From contig BSBN01000233.1 in assembly GCA_027924645.1 (NCBI GenBank), positions 11,488,501 through 11,552,500 of the forward strand: 64,000 nt of DNA, written 5' to 3'. Positions within the stretch are counted from its first letter, which is position 1; each line of letters opens with the position of its first letter. A program made the translations under genes and the position numbers. The DNA is from Cunninghamia lanceolata. Its lineage: Eukaryota > Streptophyta > Pinopsida > Cupressales > Cupressaceae. Below are positions 22,542 through 34,987 of the stretch, piece by piece. The notes below the pieces were generated by a model, which ran no database searches, was not told the origin of the DNA, and saw only the letters and a list, made by a program, of their open reading frames with translations.

Positions 22542-22907
22542 GAACTGTACAAAGGAGAGCTTACAAGGATCCTTGTTCCATGGATGGGGTTTTGGGTGGG
22601 TGAGGTAGTGTGGAATGGGCGAACAAACTTGATGTGTCAGAATTTCAAGCCATGGGATGCGTGGGTATGGAGTGTTATGATGGAAAGAGGACTTATTAGA
22701 TGGTAGAACTGGCCACTATGCATGGCGCCTGAAACAGGTTTTCACCATGGTACTTATCCAAGGCGTCACCGAGGTGATTTTCACCATTGAAAGTTTTTAT
22801 TGCACTCTGATTTTTTCTTAATTTTTTTTTGATTTTTTGGAGTTTGATTAATTTTTTGTATTTTTTTTATTTTTTGACTTGTGGTACCAAATGGGTTATG
22901 CATAGAA

Positions 22908-23969
22908 TCACTTGAGATGCAAGATGTTCATTGGCTCATCTAGAGGCTGCCCCTCGGGTGTTGCAAGTTGATAAGCTCCTAACCCATAGTCGGCAGTGAC
23001 GACATAAGGTCCTAGCCAATTAGGTTCAAATTTTCCTTGCTTCGGATGCTCTTGCAGGTTCTTTTGATTTTCCATTAGGACCAGGTCACCTACCTCAAAC
23101 TTTTTGGTTCTGATCTTTTTGTTGTAGCTTCTTCTGAGGCGGTTTTGATATGCCTGTAAGTGATTTAATGCATTCAGGTGTTTCTCATCCAATAATTCAA
23201 GTTGATGCAACCTTGCGACGCAATAGTCTTCATCAGAGATAATATTTTGCAATGATACTCGGAGGGATGGGAGCTCGACCTCTATAGGTTAAATGGCTTC
23301 TGATCTGAATACTAGTGAGTATGGAGTGGCTCCAGTAGGAGTGTGGATGCTGGTGCGGTAAGCCCATAGGGCGGGGTTGAGTTGGAGATGCCAGTCGTGG
23401 CCAGCTTCATTGACTGTCTTTTTTAATATGTGGAGAATGGTTTTATTAGAAGCCTCTGCTTGACCATTTCGTTGGGGGTAATATGGCATGGAGAATCGGT
23501 GTTTGATGTCAAACTTTTCGCACAAAGTGCAAACTTATTGGTTTTTGAATGGCTTCCCATAATCAGTGACAATGGAATGGGGGATACCGTAGCGGTAGAT
23601 GATGTAGTGGAGAATGAACTTGGAGATTTGGATGCCTGTGGTGAAGGTGAGTGGTATTGCTTGCACCCACTTTGTGAAGTATTCGGTAGCAGTTATTATG
23701 AATTTATGGCCGTTGGATGATGGAGGATGGATTTTCCCTACGAGGTTGAGTCCCCATTGTGAGAAAGGCCATGGTGTTGTGATTGGTTACAGCTCCTGTG
23801 CTAGGGCGTGGATGAGATCACCATGTTGTTGACATGGGAGGCATTTTCTGATAAACTGATGTGCATCTTTGTCCATGGTGGGCCAATAATAGCTAGTCCT
23901 TAGGATCTTCTTAGAAAGAGCTGGTCCACTTGAATGTGCCCCGCAAATACTTGCGTGTACCTCTTCCAA
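22908..23969 (-). pseudogene. pol: Integrase of element B
   Basis: It reads H2C2 zinc-binding region (VHASICGAHSSG...RKCLPCQQHGD, about 23960-23820), then catalytic core, then C-terminal domain (KFEVGDLVLMENQ...LGPYVVT). In the core the first acidic residue is replaced: the expected aspartate of the WG.D.VG motif reads AAC (Asn) at 23745-23747. The second Asp (IVTDYG) and the Glu (GQAEASNK) are present. Stops lie near 23786, 23526 and 23286. The enzyme would join cDNA to chromosomal DNA. This copy would be inactive. Confidence 0.88.
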
Positions 23970-24149
23970 AGCTGCCTCAGCTTCCCTAGAGTCTAAACAT
24001 CGTAGAAGCGTGCCATCAAGACTCCTTTTGTAGAGGGTGTCACCTACAAGGATGAAACGGGAAGCTCGACGAACGAAGGATTTTTTCTGTGATGGAGATA
24101 GGTTGTTGGGGAGGATATTATCATGAAGGTAGAGGTAAGTTTCTTGATA

Positions 24150-24809
24150 CTAGGGAGATAAAGGACCAACAATTTCGCACACTAGTTCAGATTGGGGAAT
24201 GTCATATGCTGGTATGGGGAGCTCTTCAATCAGGAATTCACATTTCTTGCTGCCTTGCTTCATGTCAACCAGAGATCCGATGGTGGCCATGGCATCTACC
24301 ACTTTGTTGTTTAACCTTGGGATCTGCTCAAAGTGGATGTCACCGAAATAATCTTTAAAGTCATCTACCATCTTCTTATAGGGAAGGAGCTTATCATCCT
24401 TGGTTTTGTATTCATTATTGACTTGCCTGATGACTAGTTGAGAGTCACCATACACAATTAGTTTTTCTATTTTCCATTGGATGGCCATTCAGAGACCTGT
24501 GATGAGGGCCTCATATTCTACTACATTATTGGTGCATGGAAATGTGATTTTGAATGATTTAGGGATCGTGTCACCTTGAGGGGTAACAAACAGGATGCCT
24601 GCCCCCGAGCCTCTGTGGGTGTAGGATCCATCAAAATACATCTTCCATGTATCTACGGCTGGTGTGATTGTCAAGATGGCTTTGTCAGGAAATTCTGCTA
24701 TTGTAGGATGTTCTTCTTGAATAGGTGCCTCAGCCATCTGATCTGCTATGACTTGTCCTTTAATTGCCTTTCTCTCTGTGTATTCTATGTCGAATTCGGT
24801 GAGAATCAT
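24150..24809 (-). pseudogene. pol: Additional (archaeal-type) RNase H of element B
   Basis: Motifs in order: MYFDGSYTHRGSGAGI (first Asp), FPCTNNVVEYEALITGL (Glu), YGDSQLVIRQV (Asp), and PRLNNKVVDAMA near the end, where aRNH normally has ADALA. One stop (24489-24491) splits it. Its place after the native RNase H and before integrase is the standard Tat arrangement. Confidence 0.85.
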
Positions 24810-25136
24810 GACCTATTTTGCCATTCTTCTAGTGAGAGCTGCTCTGTTTAGCAAATATTTGAGTGGGTTGATCTTGGCAATGAGCTTAGTCTTATGATTG
24901 AGCATATAATGTCTTAACTTTTGTGATGTGAAGACCAGGGCAAGACATGCTCGTTCAATTTGTGTGTAGTTAAGCTCATAGGAAATTAAGGTGTGCCTGA
25001 TGTAGTAGATGGCTCTTTCCTTCCCCTGCTCATCATGTTGTGCTAACAAAGCCCCAATTGTTGTGTCTGTCACGAAGATATATAAGAGGAGGGGCTCTCC
25101 TTGTCTTGGTGGAGATAGAATAGGGGGATTAGCCAA
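24810..25136 (-). pseudogene. pol: Native RNase H of element B
   Basis: The reading LLLYIFVTDTTIGALLAQHD...ERAIYYIRHTLISYELNYTQIERACLALVF matches the Ty3/gypsy RNase H that follows RT. The Asp of VTDT and the Glu of QIERACLAL are present. It ends in a stop just before the aRNH. Confidence 0.82.
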
Positions 25137-26102
25137 ATATGCTTTTAGTTGGTCGAAGGCATCCTGACACTGAGTAGTCCAGGCGAAAGCCGTATCTTTC
25201 TTGAGGAGATGCTAGAATGGTTGGCATTTGTCAGCAAGTTGAGCGATGAATCGGCGAATAGACTGTAGTTTACCCTGCAGGCTTCTCAGTTGTTTCAAGG
25301 TTTTAGGAGGTGGCATTTCAGTAATAGCTTTGACTTTCACCGGATCCACCTCGATTCCTCATCTAGAGACTATGTATCCCAACAATTTACCTGAAGTGAC
25401 GCCAAAGACACACTTTTTTGGATTTAGACAAACATTATATTGCTCTAGCCGGTCAAAGATCTTGGCTAGCATGTCTAAGTGTTCTTCTCTGATCTTTGAT
25501 TTGTCGAGTAAGTCATCACTATAGTCCTCCATGATGTGGTGAAAGAGGTCGTGGAAGATGACAGCCATTGCTCATTGGTAAGTAGCGCCTGCATTCTTTA
25601 GGTCGAATGGCATTACTACCCAACAGTATGTCCCCCATGGGCATATAAAAGATGTCTTGTGCTGATCTTCTTCGGCAATTTTGATTTGATTGTATCCTGA
25701 AAAGCCATCCATGAGAGATAGCATCTCATGCCCTACGGTAAGATCCACAATCATATCAATGTTGGGAAGTGGGAAGTCATCTTTTGGGCAAGCCTTATTG
25801 AGGTCTCTAAAGTTAGTGCAACAGCGGATTCTGCCATCTGGTTTAGCAACAGGTACTAGATTCGAAACCCATTTAGGATAATCAATTGGACGTATGAACC
25901 CCACATCTAGTAACTTTTTGAGCTCTACTTTGACAAGAAGGGCCACCTGAGGATTCATCTTTCGAAGCTTCTGTTTGACTGGTTTGGCATCAGGATGCAC
26001 TGCAAGATGATTAACAACCAAGGCAGGATCTAGCCCTGGCATGTCTGCGTAGGTCCATGCAAAGTTGCGATTTCTACGTGTGAATAATGCCAAGAAGTCT
26101 TC
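25137..26102 (-). pseudogene. pol: Reverse transcriptase of element B
   Basis: The blocks WVSNLVPVAKPDGRIR, FRDLNKACPKDDFPLP, LMDGFSGYNQIKI (catalytic Asp) and YSDDLLDKSK (the YxDD box) occur in order, then LNPKKCVFGVTSGKLLGYIV of the thumb. Stops lie at 26100-26102 and near 25569 and 25359. The frame is the same as for the downstream pol domains. Confidence 0.88.
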
Positions 26103-26876
26103 CTATTTGAACAAGCTAAGAGATTCTGCTCTGTATGTGATCTTCGGCTCTTCCTCTGTCCCTAGATTCATTTCCTGAGCTGGTTCAACCAAGATGGGTG
26201 ATCTGTCAGGATATACCTTATCTATTTCAGGGAGGCCCATGCTTCCATCCCCTAGAGCCTCATGGAGATTTTCACCAGGAGATACATCCTTTATTTTTAC
26301 TTTTTTAGGATCTGATACTACCGTGGAACAGTTTTCACCATCAGATCCATTTTTTGTTTTTGTATTTTTGCGACTAGAAGCAGGGGTTGTCTCCCCAAAA
26401 TAGGCATCCAGATTGAGTTCCATGATGTATCCAGCTCTATGATCTCCCAAGGGGAAGTTGTTTCTTACTCCCATCATTTCAGCAATGGCTTCATCATTAG
26501 GTGCAATGTCAAAAATAGGAGGTCCTCGTTGGTCCCAGTCGATGAGGTCGGGGTATACTAATGGTAGGTCATTGGATGATGAGGCGAGAGTAGTGACGGA
26601 GTAGATGGTGCAAATGGAGGAGGCGAAGAAATCGGCAAAGTCGCTAAAGGAGTCTTGTAGGTCCATTTCATTAACATTGTCGATGTCTAGAGAAACTAGA
26701 GCAAACTCGGCTAAGATACATTCGCCTGTATTAAGGATACGTTGTGGTTGACCATACCCTAACCCTTGAGTATAGGGGTTCCTTGTTGCTTGCAGTGGTT
26801 CTACAATCCCCTGTTCATGAAGGCCAATGCCACCTTGTCCTTTGTAACCCATGCTTTTGACTATTTCTAAAAACAT
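26103..26876 (-). pseudogene. pol: Pol linker of element B with G-patch
   Basis: The N-terminal MGYKGQGGIGLHEQGIVEPL is a G-patch motif (glycine-rich, RNA-associated), which Tat elements often keep between protease and RT. It is followed by an acidic linker of about 220 residues leading to RT. It opens in a different frame from gag-protease, with degraded coding between 26877 and 27036. Confidence 0.7.
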
Positions 26877-27036
26877 TTTCTATAACTATTTGTTGGGATG
26901 GTTAGGATGTCTTGTTCTGTTTCCTCATCCTTGTAAAGCCAGGATGAAATATCTTCAAGTATGTCCTAATCTAGAAGATGTTTTTTCTCAAAGATGGGCG
27001 AGGGTTTGCATTTGATGATGACTGTGTCAGCTGCCT

Positions 27037-27873
27037 CTATGTTCGAAGTGCCAAATGTCTTAGGAGTGGGTAATAAGCCCACGCAAAAGGTGCCGTGAAG
27101 GTTGTATTCCCATAGCCTTGGTTGCTGAGCTTGATCTTGACCTCAGGTGGTGAAGGTGTTTGGGATGAAGTGGTGGCGATGTTGGTGGGGTCCATGTATG
27201 AGGTGGAAGCTATTAGGGTGATTTGGGTGGTGGCTTTATTATATGGATAGAAGGTTTGGTTGTGTCCTTCTAGAAAACTGCAGTATTGGAAGGGACGGGG
27301 ATCAACATAAATAGTGACCTCGGTGCCGTTGTGGGGGAATTTGAGACATTGATGGAAAGTGGAGGGGACGGCTTGCATGGCATGGATCCATGGGCGGCTG
27401 AGAAGAATGTTATAGGGGAGGTCAAGATCCATAACCTGACATTTGGTTTCAAGGATTTTCTGTCCCACTTGAATAGGGAGCTTTATGGTGCCCTCGAATA
27501 GTCTCTCAGTGTCATCATATCCTTTGATTGTTATGCACTCGCTAGCATCCACAACCACATCTGAGTACCCCAAGTGTTTTAACAATTTTAGAGTGCATAT
27601 ATTTAGGCTGGAACCACCATCTATTAGAACCCTTTTAATGGTGTGTTTGTGAATGCGGACCTCGATGTGTAGTGCATCATTATGTAGGTGTTCGGAAGTA
27701 GGGAGATCTTTTTCAGAAAACGTGATATGGTGTGGTGTAGCAATATGGCCGACCATGGCTTGAAATTGATTGACATCCAAGTTTGTAGGGACTTGTGTTT
27801 CCAAAAGGGACTTGTTGAGAATGTCCTTGTGGCGGGGTGATGTGCAAAGCAGCTCAAGGATGGAGATTTGCAC
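27037..27873 (-). pseudogene. pol: Aspartic protease of element B
   Basis: RVLIDGGSSLNICTLKLLKHLG carries the active-site D-G-G/S. DLPYNILLSRPWIHAMQAV is the conserved downstream block of Tat proteases. It is in the same frame as gag, so gag and protease formed one ORF, while RT through integrase occupies another. Confidence 0.85.
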
Positions 27874-28047
27874 GGGTGTCTTTCCTAGATGGTCTAGGAG
27901 GTTATATCGAGTGTTGGGTGATGGACAGGTGTTTGGACGAGGGCGGAGGGGATCAGATGTGGATGGGGGTGTCGACTCAATGGGAGGGGCAGTGCGGATT
28001 GAGACACAGCCTCGACGGGTTGTTACTGCGCAATTAGGTGCTTGTGC

Positions 28048-30315
28048 CTAAATGGTGATTGTGTTGACATAATGGGATGAGGGTTCGATGCGACTGACAA
28101 TGGAGTCGTAGTGTGCGGGTGGTGGAGTGACATTGTACGCTTGGTTAGATGATGAAGCCTTGTTATGGTTGGGCAAAGGATCCTTGTAAGCTCCAAGGTT
28201 AGTGTTTGGTGATGGCTGTGCACTGTGCTCAAGGTTGACGAGATTTTGATCTATTAGGTCTTGGATGCAATGTTTTAATTGCATGCAGTCAGCTGTTTTA
28301 TGGCCTGCCACGCGGTGGTATTCGTAATAGTCATTTTCATTATACCATGCTGCCTTGAGGTCATTGTCTTGGCATGGTCTAACAAGTAGGAGTGTGATTT
28401 CTCCTTGCTTGAGACATCTATCAAGGATGTCCTCAATAGGTTCTGCTAACGGCGTGAAATTTCGGCGAGGTTTGCAGGGTTTATTTGGTCCTCTTTGGTT
28501 ATTTGCGTTTGCTGCATACATGTGTGCCGGTGTGTGCTTTTGGATGTGTTGGATGGCCTTCACATCGGTGACGCCATCGTTCAGATTATTCTTCTTCTTC
28601 CCCCAATAACGTGATTTATCATTAGGTTGCATGTTGGTATTGTTATTGGTATTGGGGGTGTTGTGATTGGATTTGTGGTTGTTGTTATTGTTGTTGTTGT
28701 TGGATTTGGGATTGTAAAGTTTGATGGAACCCTTGGCAATGAGGGCTCATTCAACAGTGGTGCCTTTGTCGATAACCTCTTCAAAGGTAGATGCGCAAAG
28801 AATCTGTAAGTGGAACCCTAATTCCTGATTGAGATTGGCCACGAACATGGTGACAAGTTGTTTTTCAGGAATAGGCCATGGGAGCTTGCTTGCTATGCCC
28901 CTCCACCTTTGTAAGAAAGAAGCGAAAGCTTTGCCGTTCTTTTGTTTGGTGTCACAAAGGTTGGTCATAGATACCTCATGTTCAAAGTTGTAGGAGAAGT
29001 GGTTGACAAACTTCTCCGCAAGCTCGGGAAATGTTTGAATTCCAGGTGGAAGATGGGCAAACCATTCAGCAGCTTGGCCGCCAAGACTTCTTGGGAAGAG
29101 TCTCATAAGATATGTGTCATTGTGAGAGACTTCGAGGAAAGCAATGTAGAATTCCCGAAGGTGGTCCCTAGGATCGCCCTTTCCCTTGTATTTGTCAAAT
29201 TTTGGCGTTTCAAAGTTTTTAGGGAAAGGGGGCATGTACAAGGTGCGGTCAAATGGGTAGGGGCAAATATCCTCAAAAGAATAGTATTTGTGTTTGCCCC
29301 CAGTTTGTAGGTCATCCACCTTTTGGATTAAGCTTTGTAGCACGGTGTTGAAATCCTGTGGTTGTTGTGGTTGAAACATGTAGGATTGTTGGTTGGTGAG
29401 ATATTGGAGATGGGGCGGGAGTTGATGTTGGGGATTGGTTTGGTTGAGATGTTGGTGTTGCGGGTTGGGGTTTGGATTGATTAGTGCTTGCTGTTGTTGG
29501 TGCGCGTAGAGTTGTTGGAGAATATGTGGGGGTATTTGGGAATTGAGATTATGTTGACTTATGGGATTGACGTTAGGTATGTGTATGTTAGATTGGTTAG
29601 ATGTGTTATGAGATTGTTGTGAGAATAGTTGTCATAGGTAAGCAAGGGTGTGAGGGTTTGGTGGGGGTACACTTGTGGAGGTACTTGCTTGTGTGATGTT
29701 GCCTTGTATGCCCATTGTGAGTGAAGCGGAAGGGTTGACGGCAGTTGTGGTAGTAGAAGTGATGATGGGTTGGGAGATGTTAAGCATAGCGGTGGATGTG
29801 GAACTTGTAGATGTGGTAGCAGTTGAGGTTGTGGAGGTGGTAGATACGTTAGGTGTTGACATTTGAGAGATGGTGGGTTGGGTATGTGATGTAGATGCCT
29901 GGGTATTTGATGTGGTAGGGATAACTATAGAAGTGGATGGTTGTGATGATGTTGTGATGGGGGGAAGTTGAGCACCAAGCTTGAGAAGATGGTCAAGATA
30001 TCTCTTTGGGTCCGATCTTAGGACTTTATCAAGTAGGTCCATATTATCGGCATCTTGCGTGACGCTCAAGACATCTAGGTCATCTTGGGATATGGTGGGG
30101 ACATTTTGTGGTGGTGGTGGTGGTAGTGTTGGTGCTTGTGGTAAGAAGTGAAAAGGGTCATTGGCACCAAATGGGGGGATGAAGGAATATGTAGGTGGAT
30201 TGTATGTTTGATAAATGGGTATGTTGCTACTGCCGGTGTTAGGCATGCCAAAGGGCCATCGTTCTGCCATTTCTTGATTCTTTTTGTGTTGTGATCTCGT
30301 GGTGGGCATACACAT
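28048..30315 (-). pseudogene. gag: Gag of element B
   Basis: An N-terminal Thr/Ser/Pro-rich region (30300-29630) and a Gln-rich stretch precede the capsid-like gag domain (FDKYKGKGDPRDHLREF...RLFPRSLGGQAAEWFAHLP...FSYNFEHEVSM, about 29280-28880), then an Asn-rich region. The zinc-finger-like block reads YYEYHRVAGHKTADC, so the first Cys expected in C-x2-H-x4-H-x4-C is Tyr. Stops lie at 29632, 28747 and 28048. Confidence 0.85.
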
Positions 30316-31092
30316 ATGGATTTGATTTTCTAGATGTGGGATGAGATGGAGACCTTAGAGAATCGAATTAATTTTGTTGGACCCAAAGATGGATGTGGTA
30401 GTGAGATGGAGTAGAAGGGTATGGTGAAGATCGATATGTTTTTCCAAAGGTTTTATCCTAAGGGTGATATGAATGGGTGATATTGATTTTTTTGCACAAA
30501 TTTTGGACCAAAGATGGATGATGAGAAAGGGATTTGGAATTGTGATGTTTTTAATTTTTTGATTGATTTAGGATGGTGAGGATGATGTTGTTGATGTTTT
30601 TCGAATTGAGCTTTTGGATAAGATCTAGATTTTGATTTGGCACAAAAGGATGATGATTTTCTTTGTTTGGGGTAGACTAATGACCTTACGCAAAGAGAGG
30701 TGATTTGTTTCTCTTGAAATGTAGACTAATGACTTTTCAAGGAAAATGTGATGTTAATGATAAGATCTAGATCTAACTTTGGCTCAAAAGGATGACAAGC
30801 TTTGGTTGATGATTTGTTGATGGGTTTTTGATTTGGATGTGGACTTTTTGAAATGATTTGTCTTGGTCCAAGGAGATATGCAAAAAGGATTGAAAGGGAT
30901 GGATAGATATGTGTTTAGGCTGATAATGGGGTCCAACAATGGTGGTGATTAATTCTCTAAGGTTAAAAAGAAGGTGCAATTTTGGAAAATTTTTGGAGAA
31001 AATGGCTGGACTGTTGGCAGATTTTTGTGAGATGGATATGGATTATGGCAGAGCAGAAGGTGTAGATCACAACAAAATGGACCTTTATTTCA
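30316..31092 (-). other. 5' leader of element B, gag-proximal part
   Basis: Non-coding on both strands as far as I can tell. A phrase about 'aagatctaga...ttggc...aaaggatgatga' recurs near 30620 and 30765. Confidence 0.5.
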
Positions 31093-31690
31093 GGCAAGTC
31101 AATCTAACAATAGCGCCAATCCATGAATGAAAAGGTGCTACAATCAGACGGATATAGCACTGAAACAAGGTAGACAGATTTCTAACGGCAAAAATTTGGA
31201 TCTGTTTGGAATGTGACAAACTGATTTGTTCTGTCTCAGGCACGTTAATCTAAAAATAGTGCTAATCCACGAGTGAAATGGTGCTACAATCAGACAAATA
31301 TGGCGCTGAAACAGGTTTTGATAGTTTTCTTATGGCAGAAATTTGGATATGTTTGTTTGGAATGTGACCAACTGATTTGTTCTATCTCAGGCACGTCAAT
31401 CTAAAAATAGCGCCAATCCACGAGTGAAATGGCACTGCAATCAGACATATATGGCACTGAAACAGGTTTTGACAGATTTCTGATGGCAAAAATTTGGATC
31501 TGTTTGTTTGGAATGTGACAAACTGATTTGTTCTGTCTCAGGCACATCAATCTAAAAATAGCGCCACTCCACGAGTGAAATGAAGCTGCAATCAGATAGA
31601 TATGGCGCTGAAACAGGTTTTGACAGATTTTTTATGGCAAAAATTTGGATCTGTTTGTTTGGAATGTGACCAACTGATTTGTTTTGTCTC
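31093..31690. repeat. ~150-bp tandem repeat in the B leader
   Basis: Four units begin GGCA(A/C)(G/A)T(C/T)AATCTAA at 31093, 31239, 31390 and 31541 (periods 146, 151, 151). Each carries AATAGCGCCAATCCACGAG, a CAATCAGA phrase and a T-rich CAGATTT...TTTGGATCTGTTTG end. Confidence 0.88.
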
Positions 31691-33544
31691 TTGGCAATTT
31701 GTCTGTGAAAAATCAAAGCACTTTAACACACATTTGAACGCAAAACAAGCAATGATTTTTGTTTGTGATATGATATATGACTTTGTTTAAAACAAGCACT
31801 TTTTTACAACATAAAGCGAGAATGTGACAATATTTGTTGAATCCCCTAGCTGTGCCTATTCAAAGCAGGTAGCTCCAGGATCTTGGTAGCACCGGCTCCT
31901 CCTTGCAATTGCACACACTTCTCACGCATACCAAGATCTGGGTTTCTTATAAGGCTTGTCCCTCACCAAACCTTTAGATTGTCCCTGCTACCTCGGCTAA
32001 GAACCGCATGAATCAGGGCCGCTTCAAGGGTTTTGCCCTCTGCGTCAACAAATAGAAGGATTTTGGCTTGCTAAAACAATGGCTCTTAGTAAGGGCATCC
32101 GTTCAGGTGGTTATACGTACGGCAGCGCTACTCTCCGTTATGGAGTCTCCCAGCCTCCAAGGGTTGCGCCTTGGAGGGTTTATGGGGAGGTTGGCTGTCA
32201 GTATAATAAAACAACACCTGTCGCTTGAGACTTTTGTCCCAAACGCCTTATTTTATATAGCGGCTTGGAAGAGCTTGGCTTTAGCTTGATGCCACTTGGG
32301 TCATTCCCACCTTTCGAAGCGGGGTGGCAGGCCCTCTAAGGATTACAAAAGCAATACAATCATGAAAATACTTTTGATCCCCAAGTTCATACAAAGATGT
32401 GAGGGGAGAGCATACGTGTTCCCTATGATTATATCACACTCAACATGGTTCAATTTTAGATCTTTGGATTAGATGGGGGTGATTAATGCAAAGTGTTGTG
32501 AGAAGTTTTTGATTCCCAAGATCACCAAAGGGTGCGAGGGAAGAGCATACACTTCTCCCTCTACTTGACACAATCACGAAGACACTTAACACAAGTATTA
32601 GATTGTCTTGATTAGATGTGTGTGAAATGCAAGTTTGTTGTTCTTTTTATCCAATGATGTATGCAATTTGTGGTTCTTTTTATAGCCCAAATTGAAGTGT
32701 TTGATTGTTTGTTTGTTGGCACAGAAAAAGAAGTATATTTTAGAGCACCAAAATGAATGTTGTAGTCACACACACACTTCACACAAGGAGTTTGTTGGGA
32801 TTGATTTTTAAAACACCAAATTGAAATGTTGTTTAAGACCTAACATGTAAAAAGAGGGTTCATTTTAGTTTCCAAAATCAAAATGTTATCTAACTAATCA
32901 ACAAACCATCCTGCAAAAAAGAGTTGTGTTAGTATCCGTAGTACCTACAACAGATAGAAAAGGAAATTACCGAAATAGCGCTAAAATAGACATGTACAGG
33001 TGCCACTGCGGGCAGAACAACCTGACTTATGAAAGAAGGTGCTAAAATATTTTATGGCACTAATTAAACTCTACGATAGCGCTAATTAAAACAATGGTGT
33101 TGATACATTATTTAGCGCTAATAAATCCTAAGTTAGGCATTAATACAGAGGATAGCAATGATCAGTAGTAGTGAAGGCGCCACTGCGCAGTATTTCTGAA
33201 TCTGGGGAAAACACAGATAGCGCTAATCTGAAGGATGGCGTCAAAATGGGGACTCGATGCTACTTTGTCATTTCTTTCAAAAATTTGCCATAACCTCCCC
33301 CTGTAATTCCTGGTTTTCCTGCAAAACAAAGAGCAAATAACATAGAAAACAACAAGAAAAGCAAAAAACACAACACGTGAGTAGGGTTAGTATATAAAAA
33401 AAATTGCGCAGAGATAGCGCTAAAAGAGAAATAGTGCTGAAATACGGTAGTGATGGCACCGCTATGACGGTTGAATAGTGTTGAACCTACAAAAGTCAGA
33501 TACTAACACAAAAACTCACAAACAAAGATTAGATTGGACCTTGT
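31691..33544 (-). other. 5' leader of element B, LTR-proximal part
   Basis: No gene is supported. 31840-32340 is less AT-rich but has no long frame. 32960-33430 again has scattered AGCGCTAAT motifs. Leaders of several kilobases are usual for Tat elements. Confidence 0.5.
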
Positions 33545-33564
33545 GGGTCCCACCGGGCGTGCCA
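33545..33564 (-). other. Primer-binding site of element B
   Basis: On the minus strand TGGCACGCCCGGTGGGACCC starts two bases after the 5' LTR end. It differs from the A/C site, so B and A/C use different primers. I do not assign the tRNA. Confidence 0.75.
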
Positions 33565-33565
33565 A

Positions 33566-34675
33566 TGTAGATTAGGTAAACGCAATGAAGGCAAAACACT
33601 AAATCAAATGCAAATGAAACACAAGATTATACCTCATAAAACACAACCTAATCCCATCAAGGGAAGAAGGAGCCTTAGCACCCAAAAGAAGCTCCCAAGA
33701 CCAAGATTATCCCTAGACTATGGATTCAAATGTGAAGTGCTCCTCAATTGTACAACTCACTATCTACTCAAAGGTGATTTTGGCGTGGTAACTTTGCATG
33801 GAATTGGATGATGAAAATGACTTGTGAGAGGTTGTATTTATAGACTTTTTGGAGAGATTTTGATCCAAGGGTGGAGATTGATTGGAGAGATCAATGGTGG
33901 AGGATGAAAGTGATGTGGAGGGCCTAGATTTGATCTTGGAAGATGGAGGGCTAGGAATAAAAGTAAATCTTTTATTCATTTTTGGGAAAGGGGTGAATGA
34001 ATGAGGTTGGGTGAGATGGATTATTTGTGAATTAAAAATTCACATGGGGAAGGGTAAAATGAATTAAAAATTTATTTGGGGAAGAGTGGATATTTATTAG
34101 TTATGACATGTGTAAGGGATGTTTAAGAGGAGTAAATGTGATGTGTGATTTATTTAAATTTTAAATTTGGGGGATGTGGAGAGAAGTGCTAATGAGGGTT
34201 TGACTCACTTAATTAGGGTGATTAACCTAATTAATGTGGCTGGAATAAATTAGTAGAGGGATTAGAGGGGGGATAAGATTAATTAATTAGTGATTTAATT
34301 AATTAATCCTAAGGCTAGGATGAGGTAGGCTAGAGTAGGCAATTAAATAATAGCTATTTAATTGTTTAGGGTAGGGATAGGCTAATTAGTAGGTTAGATT
34401 AATTAGTTAACATGGTTTTAACTAATTAATTGGATTTTAGGGAAAATGGAGGAATTGATTAATAAATTTTGCATATTTATTAAATCAATTGGCTAAGGTT
34501 TGGACTATTGAATTAACAAGATTAATTCAATTTTGGGGATGAAATGGTGTGGATTTAGGAAAAAAAAGGGGTAATTAATTAAATAAAAATTTAATTAATT
34601 GGTCAAAAAGGGAATTGGTATGTTTAGGGATATCGGGAGTCAGTTTGTTGGTCGAGACATTTTTAGGTGTCTACA
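33566..34675 (-). repeat. 5' LTR of element B
   Basis: It is 1110 bp, paired with 15972-17081. TATA box CTATAAATAC (minus strand) is at 33834-33843, followed by about 270 nt to the LTR end. Confidence 0.95.
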
Positions 34676-34680
34676 ATATT
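34676..34680. repeat. Target duplication of element B (right)
   Basis: ATATT, matching 15967-15971. The LTR ORF of array C resumes immediately after it. Confidence 0.95.
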
Positions 34681-34981
34681 CTTCCATGCTTTACCACCTG
34701 TCTGGTTTCTGGATTATAGTTCCGGGCACATTCAATGACCAGCTCTGGGGATTCCATGGAGTACAGAAAACCAGCCGCATTCCACATTTCAGACATGAAC
34801 ACTGCATCCAGCAGATTGCTCTATTCTTTTCATCGTTCATCTTGGCGGACCAAGCCTCCAAATCGGTACTCCCCTGATGTGTATCTTTTATGGCACCATA
34901 TTTAAACAGGACGCCTCTAGGAGATGCAAACATGGGCTTGTTAAACTTAGCTTCACACTTTGCTAACCTCTTGTTAGCCAT
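34681..34981 (-). pseudogene. LTR ORF, L copy, N-terminal part (upstream of element B)
   Basis: It begins ATG at 34981 (MANKRLAKCEAKF) and matches the M copy start at 49865. A one-base loss near 34815 shifts the frame after NDEKNR. Element B then interrupts the gene at 34680. Just upstream are the acceptor (AG ending at 34988) and donor (GT at 35172) of the candidate 185-nt leader intron. Confidence 0.7.
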
Positions 34982-34987
34982 GGATAT

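Larger units (their letters stand above)
15972..34675 (-). mobile_element. Element B: Tat-type Ty3/gypsy retrotransposon (18.7 kb), nested in LTR-L
   Basis: It has 1110-bp LTRs at both ends (TGTAGA...TCTACA), target duplication ATATT, a primer site beside the right LTR and a polypurine tract beside the left LTR, so it is transcribed on the minus strand. The coding order is gag, protease, G-patch linker, RT, RNase H, aRNH, integrase, then an opposite-strand PMD ORF before the 3' LTR. The added aRNH after RNase H and the extra antisense ORF are characteristic of the Tat lineage. All coding parts carry stops, so this copy is not autonomous. Confidence 0.93.

Noticed and set aside
31843..32340. 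Less AT-rich leader segment of element B that looked gene-like
   Set aside because: No long frame or motif on either strand; it lies between the LTR and gag and is best read as leader.
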